Source of the DNA: a virus
DNA: 26,456 bases
Direction: 5' to 3' (one strand)
Virus record (IMG/VR): IMGVR_UViG_3300047444_000235
Span: 1 to 26,456 of that record
A program made the translations under genes and the position numbers. Shown here one piece after another: positions 22,467 to 26,456 of this stretch. Each line of letters starts with the position of its first letter. Position 1 is the first letter of the stretch. The notes under the pieces were generated by a model, which worked only from the letters and a program-made list of their open reading frames with translations, had not been told where the DNA came from and ran no database searches.

Positions 22467-22728
22467 TTTTCACAATCCTTAACTGCGCTGGAACACTGGC
22501 CTCGACGGCGGTTGCTACCCATTGCAGGCGCGTTGCAGCCTGATCTAGCTCGCGCCAGTTGCCTTTGAACTGTCCGACCGTTTCTTGGTTGGCGGCCAAT
22601 ACGAACAGGTCTTCGCATTCCCGGTAGAGCTGGCTGATGCGCTGCTCTAATAGTTCCTCGGGGGTTGGCTGGTGATCCATCACGCGGCGGATTTCTTCCA
22701 GATCCATGTCGAGTTCGGACATCTTCAT
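22459..22728 (-). CDS. Small helical phage protein
   Basis: An 89-residue product from ATG 22728, with a strong ribosome site (ggaggaag) and an ATGA overlap; a longer start at 22770 is less likely. Helical: MSELDMDLEEIRRVMDHQPT, then PEELLEQRISQLYRECEDLF, and ends LRIVKNG. The opening EEIRRVMD is reminiscent of small DNA-binding or scaffold proteins; no family recognised. Confidence 0.65.
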   Translation of the reverse strand: MKMSELDMDLEEIRRVMDHQPTPEELLEQRISQLYRECEDLFVLAANQETVGQFKGNWRELDQAATRLQWVATAVEASVPAQLRIVKNG

Positions 22729-22958
22729 CGGACTTCCTCCCCCAAAGCCGCCCATGCGCGTTGAATGCACTGCGGAGCCGGTTCGATGCCGTCACCTTCG
22801 CCCCAATAGATGCCGAGCATTTCCGCTAAAGATGCCTTCAGCTCCGCAATGCGTTCGTATTGGGCCTTGATCTCCTCCTCCCTCGCGTCGATTGAGCGAG
22901 AGATGGCAGCTACGTTTTCGGTGAAGCGACCTAACGTGGGATTGTCCTGAAAAGTCAT
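22725..22958 (-). CDS. Small helical phage protein
   Basis: A 77-residue product from ATG 22958 (TGATG overlap with the gene upstream; GTG 22961 is also possible). It has a coiled-coil-like stretch SIDAREEEIKAQYERIAELK and ASLAEMLGIYWGEG. No family recognised. Confidence 0.65.
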   Translation of the reverse strand: MTFQDNPTLGRFTENVAAISRSIDAREEEIKAQYERIAELKASLAEMLGIYWGEGDGIEPAPQCIQRAWAALGEEVR

Positions 22959-23251
22959 CACACTGCCTCATGCTTGCGGAGATCACGGGCATGATCCCAC
23001 GCCCATTCGCGGGCCTGATCTTCGGGGAAATCTTCATTGGCGGGCATCGCCTCGATCTCTTCCAAAATTTCTTCCGTAACGTCGCGAACGGTGCCCTCGT
23101 CCTCGCAAACCTCGATCACCTTGAAGGCGTTGACCTCACCGGAGCGGATCAGTGCAATGACGGAGGCGCGGGAGTTGGTGTCGCGGTCGGTTTCGATGAA
23201 AGCGCAGCCTTGGCGGCCGAAGCTGGCTTCGATGAAGTAGAGTGGCTTCAT
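22958..23251 (-). CDS. Small phage protein, unknown
   Basis: A 97-residue product with a good ribosome site (gggga). An alpha/beta pattern opens MKPLYFIEASFGRQGCAFIE and RASVIALIRSGEVNAFKVIE; the C-terminus is acidic and helical (TEEILEEIEAMPANEDFPED). The acidity might suit a DNA mimic or protein partner, but this is speculation. No family recognised. Confidence 0.7.
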   Translation of the reverse strand: MKPLYFIEASFGRQGCAFIETDRDTNSRASVIALIRSGEVNAFKVIEVCEDEGTVRDVTEEILEEIEAMPANEDFPEDQAREWAWDHARDLRKHEAV

Positions 23252-23266
23252 GGCGGTTCTCCCCGA

Positions 23267-23479
23267 TCAGGCGGCTTTGCGAGCGCGGCGGCGAGGGGCT
23301 TCCTGCGCCTTCTCGAAATTGAACTTTGCGATCCAGTTGAGGTTGGCTTCGATGTGGGCGCGGACTTCATCGTCCGTCATGCCGCAGCCGGTGATGGTGA
23401 GAATGTCCTGATTGACGCAAGCGGGATGGTTCTGGATCTGGGAGAGGGCGCTCAGGAGGTCTTGGCGGGCTGGGGTCAT
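23267..23479 (-). CDS. First gene of the leftward operon, small helical protein
   Basis: A 70-residue product with ribosome site ggag 7 bases upstream of ATG 23479. Helical: MTPARQDLLSALSQIQNHPA and DDEVRAHIEANLNWIAKFN, ending basic APRRRARKAA. It is the promoter-proximal gene, transcribed from the operator-flanked leftward promoter, where lambda-like phages place antiterminators or inhibitors. The basic tail is compatible with RNA binding, but nothing confirms this. Confidence 0.65.
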   Translation of the reverse strand: MTPARQDLLSALSQIQNHPACVNQDILTITGCGMTDDEVRAHIEANLNWIAKFNFEKAQEAPRRRARKAA

Positions 23480-23504
23480 TTGTTTGCTCCGTGCTGGTAC
23501 GAAG

Positions 23505-23534
23505 CACGTTGCCAGATTGGAAACAGGTAGTCAA
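23505..23534 (-). promoter_or_regulatory. Leftward early promoter (P_L-like)
   Basis: On the minus strand a -35-like TTGACT (23529-23534) is followed 18 bases later by a weak -10 (AACGTG, 23505-23510). Operator O1 lies between them. The distance from TTGAC to the operator core equals that of the rightward promoter (TTGACA, 4 bases, GTTTCC), supporting a matched pair. Confidence 0.55.
23508..23525 (+). promoter_or_regulatory. Operator O1 (gttgccagattggaaaca)
   Basis: First of two same-orientation copies of the 18-bp motif GTTGCCA-n4-GGAAACA. It overlaps the -10/-35 spacer of the leftward promoter. The 17-mer is identical to operator O3 in reverse. Confidence 0.75.
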
Positions 23535-23541
23535 TAGGAAA

Positions 23542-23559
23542 GTTGCCAAACTGGAAACA
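23542..23559 (+). promoter_or_regulatory. Operator O2 (gttgccaaactggaaaca)
   Basis: Second copy, differing from O1 at two of 18 bases (AAC for GAT in the centre), starting exactly 34 bases after O1. Confidence 0.7.
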
Positions 23560-23570
23560 ATAATTTTGGG

Positions 23571-23600
23571 CAAATAAAAACCCGCCGTAATCAGCGGGTT
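23571..23600 (-). terminator. Intrinsic terminator after the repressor
   Basis: On the minus strand AACCCGC-TGATTACG-GCGGGTT forms a 7-bp stem (arms 23594-23600 and 23579-23585), followed by TTTTTATTTG. It lies just downstream of the repressor stop and separates repressor transcription from the leftward promoter. Confidence 0.85.
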
Positions 23601-23618
23601 AGGTCCATTTCGGAACTT

Positions 23619-23937
23619 TTATCCTGCCTTCTGGAACATCCGGCGCAGGATATCGGCCGCCATTTCCCGTTGTTCGGGGGTGGCGTCCTCCACAATGGCA
23701 TCTAGGGACGGCGTGCCAGGAGGGTAGAGAAGCTCGCTGGGGTGCATGTCGAGGGCGTGGGCTATCTTGGAGGATCTTGCCCGGATCAAGCCTGTTCTGC
23801 TCTGTGTAGCGCTTCCAGACGGCCTCCCGGCCAATTCCAAGCCGCCCGGCCATCTGCTCGTCGGAAACCCCGAGCCGCTCCATATGCTCTTTGATGTAGT
23901 AATGGAGGCGCGCGCCCTTGCGTATCTTTGTTACCAT
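23619..23937 (-). pseudogene. Immunity repressor (HTH, CI-like small type), apparently frameshifted
   Basis: The frame from ATG 23937 reads a helix-turn-helix domain (MVTKIRKGARLHYYIKEHME, then VSDEQMAGRLGIGREAVWKR) to NRLDPGKIL, then turns into nonsense. The sensible continuation, KIAHALDMHPSELLYPPGTP and then REMAADILRRMFQKAG ending at 23619, is in the next frame. One extra base at the ggagg run (about 23769-23773) explains it; without that base the protein is 105 residues. There is no peptidase domain, so it is a small CI-like repressor. An operator overlaps its start codon and no ribosome site is seen (possibly leaderless). A sequencing error or programmed shift is also possible. Confidence 0.75.
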
Positions 23938-23947
23938 GCCGGAAACT
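23930..23947 (+). promoter_or_regulatory. Operator O5 overlapping the repressor start codon
   Basis: gttaccatgccggaaact matches the O1 pattern at 12 to 14 of 18 bases and covers the repressor ATG (23935-23937) and part of its -10. This would allow repressor to turn down its own gene. Confidence 0.55.
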
Positions 23948-23950
23948 ATA
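23945..23950 (-). promoter_or_regulatory. Repressor promoter -10 (P_RM-like)
   Basis: TATAGT on the minus strand is 5 of 6 to consensus and places +1 at about 23938, one base before the ATG. The -35 position (about 23968-23973, GAGACT) is poor, as expected for a promoter needing activation from O4. Confidence 0.5.
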
Positions 23951-23972
23951 TGGGGGGAGGGGCCAAGAGTCT

Positions 23973-23990
23973 CTTTCCAAGTCGGCAACA
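23973..23990 (-). promoter_or_regulatory. Operator O4 (reverse orientation)
   Basis: ctttccaagtcggcaaca is a degenerate reverse-orientation copy of the motif. Its start is exactly 34 bases before that of O3, the same spacing as O1/O2. Its centre is about 43 bases from the predicted repressor transcription start, a lambda-OR2-like activating position. Confidence 0.6.
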
Positions 23991-23996
23991 AGACGC

Positions 23997-24026
23997 TTGA
24001 CATCACGTTTCCAATCTGGCAACAAT
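23997..24026 (+). promoter_or_regulatory. Rightward promoter (P_R-like)
   Basis: Perfect -35 TTGACA (23997-24002), 18 bases, -10 AACAAT (24021-24026). Operator O3 fills the spacer. The predicted +1 falls on the A of the Cro-like ATG (24033). Confidence 0.65.
24007..24024 (-). promoter_or_regulatory. Operator O3 (gtttccaatctggcaaca)
   Basis: Its reverse complement shares an identical 17-mer with O1. It sits between -35 and -10 of the rightward promoter, so bound repressor or Cro would block transcription. Confidence 0.75.
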
Positions 24027-24032
24027 GCCGGT

Positions 24033-24260
24033 ATGGATCATCCCCTTCGCAAATATCGCCAGGACCACGAGATGACGCGGGCGCAGCTCGCGGACAAGCT
24101 CGGCGTCGGCCGCCCCACGGTGTTCCGCTGGGAAAGCGGCACCCGCAAGATTGATGAAAGCCTCCTGCCGAGAATTACGGAGCGAACCGGAATCCCTGCG
24201 AAGGAACTCCGGCCCGATCTTCTCAAGAGGCATGAGGAAATGTTTGGGGGCTCTCAGTGA
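24033..24260 (+). CDS. Cro-like HTH regulator
   Basis: A 75-residue protein divergent from the repressor. The helix-turn-helix is MTRAQLADKLGVGRPTVFRW followed by ESGTRKI, and the C-terminal LPRITERTGIPAKELRPDL is the usual ending of YdaS/Cro-type phage regulators. It should bind the same operators and drive lytic growth. No ribosome site precedes ATG 24033; the predicted transcription start coincides with the ATG, so the mRNA is probably leaderless. Its last 7 bases overlap the end of a minus-strand gene. Confidence 0.88.
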   Translation: MDHPLRKYRQDHEMTRAQLADKLGVGRPTVFRWESGTRKIDESLLPRITERTGIPAKELRPDLLKRHEEMFGGSQ

Positions 24261-24517
24261 GCCGTCATCAAATCCACTTCGGATCTGGCGATCTGGTTGG
24301 GCTGTCCCAACGCCGCCGTGATTTGCGGGCGGGATTCTACCAAGCCATCTTTGGTGATGAACACCTTGCCTGCGCAGACCTTGTGCATGGAGCCATCTCC
24401 GGATTGCTCCCACTTCCAGAAGCAAAAGCGGACAACGCCGCCGATCATGTGAACCTTTGCCAGCCCGTCTGCGATAATTTCGGCCACGCTGTAGAGTTCG
24501 ACCACTTCGTCGCTCAT
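24254..24517 (-). CDS. Small phage protein convergent with the Cro-like gene
   Basis: An 87-residue product from ATG 24517 (G-rich site 8 bases upstream; TTG 24523 is an alternative). It opens MSDEVVELYSVAEIIADGLA, then VHMIGGVVRFCFWKWEQSGD, KVFITKDGLVESRP and ends SEVDLMTAH. The alpha/beta pattern and codon use look genuine. Opposite-strand frames through this region look like shadows. It could be expressed in lysogens (antisense to the rightward transcript). No family recognised. Confidence 0.65.
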   Translation of the reverse strand: MSDEVVELYSVAEIIADGLAKVHMIGGVVRFCFWKWEQSGDGSMHKVCAGKVFITKDGLVESRPQITAALGQPNQIARSEVDLMTAH

Positions 24518-24669
24518 TCCCAAACCCCGTGTTTTTATTGGTTAGGGAAACAGCAGAACACAACTTCAGCGAACAAAAAACAAAATTCGCAATTGGTACA
24601 TGACAATTCGATTCCGCGCCGCATCGTGTTCCATTTTGGGAACGCGCCCGTAAATCTACGGAGCGCCGC
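24518..24669. other. Non-coding stretch with repeats
   Basis: A 152-base gap with no supported gene. It holds the decamer ttagggaaac (24542-24551, repeated at 25060-25069), an A-rich segment (about 24573-24590), and an inverted repeat gttcc-attttg-ggaac (24628-24643). A weak minus-strand promoter (TTGTGT, 17 bases, CAATAA) might serve the gene at 24254-24517. Confidence 0.4.
24628..24643. repeat. Inverted repeat gttcc-n6-ggaac
   Basis: A 5-bp perfect inverted repeat with six-base spacer, of operator size and unlike the O1-O5 motif. It may bind a different regulator. Confidence 0.4.
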
Positions 24670-24768
24670 ATGAGCATCTTCCAAGTCATCCAATCGGTCG
24701 CTCCCTTTGCCTTTGCTGGCTTCATCATCCTTGCCGCAATCCTAGTCCTGCTTCCGGTGAGCAAATGA
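24670..24768 (+). CDS. Membrane microprotein
   Basis: A 32-residue ORF, MSIFQVIQSVAPFAFAGFII then LAAILVLLPVSK. One membrane helix. It overlaps the next start by ATGA. The ribosome site is modest (gagcgcc). Probably a real phage microprotein. Confidence 0.5.
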   Translation: MSIFQVIQSVAPFAFAGFIILAAILVLLPVSK

Positions 24769-24848
24769 GCACAATCCTTGTCCTTGTTGCGTTGAACATC
24801 GTCGCAATCTGCGTCGTCGGACGGCGCGCTAACAGGAGGCGAGCATGA
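24765..24848 (+). CDS. Membrane microprotein
   Basis: A 27-residue ORF, MSTILVLVALNIVAICVVGR then RANRRRA, coupled by ATGA to the previous gene. One helix plus a basic tail. Its arginine codons (aggagg) double as an apparent ribosome site for a frame starting at 24845. Confidence 0.5.
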   Translation: MSTILVLVALNIVAICVVGRRANRRRA

Positions 24849-24850
24849 CA

Positions 24851-25111
24851 TCATTTCGTTCTGGCAGTCCTCTCAAGGTCTCCCCAGACTCCTCCGACTT
24901 CGGTCGGGGGCTTTTTATCCAGACGTTGACTGACATCGTGGCGGTCGTCTTCGGGGCAATCTTCGTCTGCTCCGTTGCGCGCAGTCTGCCGCTCGCGATC
25001 TTCTTGTTGCTCTTCTGCCAATTTTAGCAGCGCGACCCGGTTTCTAAGACTGTTCAGGATTAGGGAAACCTGAAACCCGAGTGAAGTGTACGTTTTCTCA
25101 TTGTCGTTCAT
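24851..25111 (-). CDS. Acidic/charged small phage protein, uncertain
   Basis: An 86-residue product from ATG 25111, with ribosome site gggga. It opens MNDNEKTYTSLGFQVSLILN, then a charged coiled-coil-like stretch NRVALLKLAEEQQEDRERQT and ends VWGDLERTARTK. A + strand frame (24845-25027, with aggagg upstream) competes for the same DNA; its hydrophobic end looks like the antisense of this charged protein. An intrinsic terminator for the + strand lies inside it. I favour this gene but weakly. Confidence 0.45.
   Translation of the reverse strand: MNDNEKTYTSLGFQVSLILNSLRNRVALLKLAEEQQEDRERQTARNGADEDCPEDDRHDVSQRLDKKPPTEVGGVWGDLERTARTK
24891..24917 (+). terminator. Strong intrinsic terminator (rightward)
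   Basis: An 8-bp stem (one G-U) with a UUCG tetraloop closed by C-G (arms 24891-24898 and 24903-24910), followed by CTTTTT. It would stop rightward transcripts that pass the Cro-like gene and the microproteins, like lambda tR1. Confidence 0.8.
25060..25069 (+). repeat. Direct repeat ttagggaaac (second copy)
   Basis: Exact copy of 24542-24551, about 520 bases away. The site is flanked by ttcagg ... cctgaa (25053-25074), an imperfect palindrome. Confidence 0.35.
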
Positions 25112-25116
25112 GGCGT

Positions 25117-25139
25117 TCCCCATCGTCTGGGGATTTTTT
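25117..25139 (+). terminator. Second rightward intrinsic terminator
   Basis: Stem tcccca-n5-tgggga (arms 25117-25122 and 25128-25133) followed by TTTTTT. It lies upstream of the gene at 25197 and also overlaps the leader of the minus-strand gene ending at 25111. Confidence 0.6.
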
Positions 25140-25159
25140 AAGGAACCAACTTTCCAAAA

Positions 25160-25178
25160 TTCGGAAAATCGTTCCGAA
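25160..25178. repeat. 7-5-7 inverted repeat (ttcggaa-aatcg-ttccgaa)
   Basis: Perfect inverted repeat between the divergent genes at 25111 and 25197, only 19 bases before the ATG at 25197. Probable operator for a regulator distinct from the repressor. Confidence 0.55.
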
Positions 25179-25196
25179 CAGTAAGGAGTAGGGAAA

Positions 25197-25532
25197 ATGC
25201 GCAAGGAAATCGCGATCATTTGCGGGCCGAGGGATTGGGGCGAGACGCGTTCTAGCTGGCTAAACAAGGTGCCTGACACCGTTAAGACGGTCAGCCATCG
25301 GACGGTAAAGGCACTTTGGTACGGGGAAATAAATGATCCAGAACACTGGGCCGCGCGTGACATCCGCCGTGCCGCTGAACTCATTCAAGCCAAGAGAGAG
25401 GCAGCAGCACTTGCCGCACAACTCGAAACCATCATTAGCGGACTCAACGCTACGGACCCGGATTTTCATAAGCCGTCTATTGCTGCGCTTGTCAGCTCTC
25501 TGCGCGGCTTACGCGGTCAAGGTAGCACCTGA
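25197..25532 (+). CDS. Candidate DNA-binding regulator (HTH-like), early rightward gene
   Basis: A 111-residue product with a strong ribosome site (aaggag, 8 bases before the ATG). It opens MRKEIAIICGPRDWGETRSS, then a helix-turn-helix-like VKTVSHRTVKALWYGEINDP, EHWAARDIRRAAELI and a long helix. The 'R-T-V-K-A-L-W-Y-G-E-I' segment resembles DNA-recognition helices found in rhizobial phage regulators. By position, after Cro and terminators, it is the place of a CII-like activator. This role is inferred. Confidence 0.7.
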   Translation: MRKEIAIICGPRDWGETRSSWLNKVPDTVKTVSHRTVKALWYGEINDPEHWAARDIRRAAELIQAKREAAALAAQLETIISGLNATDPDFHKPSIAALVSSLRGLRGQGST

Positions 25533-25583
25533 GATTTTTCGTAGCTAACCCGCGCATCACACTAGCGGGCAACATTGGAGAAA

Positions 25584-26090
25584 ATGGGGCAAATGGCTGT
25601 ACGTTGGAATGAAGAACTGTGCGCGCGCCTGAAATCTCTCTGGCCCGATCACAGCGCGGCGGCAATCTCCGCGATCTTTCGTAGCGAGGGGTTTGACTTT
25701 TCCCGCAACGCCGTGATCGGGATCGCTCACCGCCTGGAACTCACGAGCAAGCTCCAGGTCAGGCTATCAAGACCTCCGACCGTCAAGAAGGGCGTCTTTC
25801 AGCACGTTGTCCGCAAAGCCAATAGGGTCCGGCTTCGCGTCGTCAACTCCGGCGGCAACCAATCCGCTCTGACCTTCAAAACCATCGACGCGAGATTGCC
25901 AGCATTGCGCTGCGTCGAAATCGCACTCCGCAACATCCCGTTGGTTGACCTTGAACCAAACGATTGCCGGTTTATCGCTGGCGATGACTACCTTTATTGC
26001 GGGCATCCTCAGAAGGCCGGTTCGAGCTACTGCCCCGCGCATGATTCCCTGGTTTGGATTCCAGCTAATCCCCGGAGGGCAGCGGCATGA
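25584..26090 (+). CDS. GcrA-family regulator
   Basis: A 168-residue product from ATG 25584 (site ggaga; TTG 25575 and ATG 25593 are alternatives). The N-terminal domain WNEELCARLKSLWPDHSAAA, then SAIFRSEGFDFSRNAVIGIA and HRLEL matches GcrA, which in Caulobacter binds RNA polymerase sigma70 and methylated GANTC promoters. The C-terminal CRFIAGDDYLYCGHP and AGSSYCPAHD carries the family's Cys/His tail. In a phage it may redirect host cell-cycle transcription. A hairpin (cccgc/gcggg) precedes the gene. Confidence 0.88.
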   Translation: MGQMAVRWNEELCARLKSLWPDHSAAAISAIFRSEGFDFSRNAVIGIAHRLELTSKLQVRLSRPPTVKKGVFQHVVRKANRVRLRVVNSGGNQSALTFKTIDARLPALRCVEIALRNIPLVDLEPNDCRFIAGDDYLYCGHPQKAGSSYCPAHDSLVWIPANPRRAAA

Positions 26091-26317
26091 AGCGCGACAA
26101 AGAGATGTCCATGAATAGGGCCGTCGATCTTCTTTTGCACCGCAATGACACACGCATGATGGTCATGCACTCATCTGACGGAGACCATTTTTACATCGTC
26201 CCCGGCGGGAGGGTGGATCGCACCGCCGCGCAAAAGATTCTGAAGCGGCCGGACATCATCGAATTTGACGACGGTCTTTTCCCCGGTAACCCGCAGTCAT
26301 GGAGGCTGCAACATTGA
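26087..26317 (+). CDS. Small conserved phage protein
   Basis: A 76-residue product coupled by ATGA to the GcrA-like gene. Sequence: VDLLLHRNDTRMMVMHSSDG, HFYIVPGGRVDRTAAQKILK, RPDIIEFDDGLFPGNPQSWR. This 'YIVPGG ... GLFPG ... WR' pattern recurs in small phage proteins of unknown function. It overlaps the RusA-like gene at its end. Confidence 0.75.
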   Translation: MKRDKEMSMNRAVDLLLHRNDTRMMVMHSSDGDHFYIVPGGRVDRTAAQKILKRPDIIEFDDGLFPGNPQSWRLQH

Positions 26318-26456
26318 TCGTCCTCCATTTGCCATTCCCACCCAGCTTGAACAATATGTTCATGAACGGCTCTGCGGGCCGCTTCCGTTCGCAACGCTAT
26401 GACTCGTGGATCATGGAGGCGGGGACGGAAATAATGCGCCAGCGGCCTCCTAAGGT
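26314..26456 (+). CDS. RusA-like Holliday junction resolvase, N-terminal part (cut by window end)
   Basis: I choose TTG 26314, which overlaps the previous stop (TTGA) and has ribosome site ggagg 8 bases upstream; ATG 26299 is an in-frame alternative. The visible part reads IVLHLPFPPSLNNMF, then GRFRSQRYDSW, matching RusA, whose 'PFPPSxN' start is diagnostic. RusA resolves four-way junctions in phage DNA. The 3' end is outside the window. Confidence 0.82.
   Translation, partial: MIVLHLPFPPSLNNMFMNGSAGRFRSQRYDSWIMEAGTEIMRQRPPK

Noticed and set aside
23599-24006. Repressor frame taken at full length on one frame
   Set aside because: Its C-terminal part is Pro/His/Arg-rich nonsense, whereas the next frame holds a sensible repressor C-terminus.
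24003-24854. Minus-strand 283-residue open frame across the Cro-like gene
   Set aside because: It runs antisense to the well-supported Cro-like gene, contains low-complexity Arg-rich stretches and lacks a ribosome site; it reads as a shadow.
25550-25570. Hairpin cccgc/gcggg upstream of the GcrA-like gene as terminator
   Set aside because: A stem is present but no T-tract follows, so I did not call it a terminator.
1-26456. tRNA genes, CRISPR arrays, insertion sequences
   Set aside because: No cloverleaf-like, regularly spaced repeat or transposase signals were seen.

Overview
The window is part of a temperate tailed-phage genome, free or integrated, from an alphaproteobacterial, probably rhizobial-type (Hyphomicrobiales), host. 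This rests on a GcrA-family protein (a regulator family of alphaproteobacteria), rhizobial-phage-style small genes and moderately high GC. No bacterial housekeeping gene, rRNA, tRNA, insertion sequence or CRISPR array is visible. The phage continues past both edges: the first gene lacks its 5' end and the last (RusA-like) lacks its 3' end.

Layout. (1) Bases 1-12732, all on the + strand, are late genes: the end of a large probable virion protein, a run of tail-fibre-type proteins (554-4253), a lysis cassette (lysozyme 4256-4858, small membrane proteins, holin-like 5275-5658, spanin-like lipoprotein 5633-5851 and a membrane/coiled-coil partner 5848-6144), a DnaQ-like exonuclease with zinc ribbon, a SprT-like metalloprotease, and a second structural block (7999-12732) holding an 867-residue Asp-box beta-propeller. 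(2) Bases 12722-23479, all on the - strand, form a long, tightly packed early/lysogeny operon. It is read leftwards from a promoter near 23500 and encodes an SSB, a probable recombination accessory protein, an HNH nuclease, many 30-100-residue Cys-rich or single-helix proteins, a DUF5131 (Gp37/Gp68) protein, a winged-helix excisionase candidate and a tyrosine integrase. (3) Bases 23480-24260 are the immunity region: a repressor (- strand, apparently frameshifted), a divergent Cro-like gene (+), and five copies of an 18-bp operator. (4) Bases 24254-26456 are the start of the rightward early region: small membrane peptides, two plus-strand terminators, a candidate DNA-binding protein, a GcrA-like regulator and a RusA-like resolvase.

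How it fits together. The operators are arranged like lambda oL/oR. Matching sites lie between the -35 and -10 of the leftward and rightward promoters, a second site lies exactly 34 bp further upstream in each case, and a fifth overlaps the start codon of the repressor gene. Both the repressor and the Cro-like gene appear to have leaderless or nearly leaderless transcripts. Leftward transcription would express SSB, recombination and integration functions; rightward transcription would pass Cro and two terminators into the replication-side genes. Most neighbouring genes overlap by ATGA or TAATG, indicating translational coupling. Family assignments come from reading motifs by eye, without database searches.
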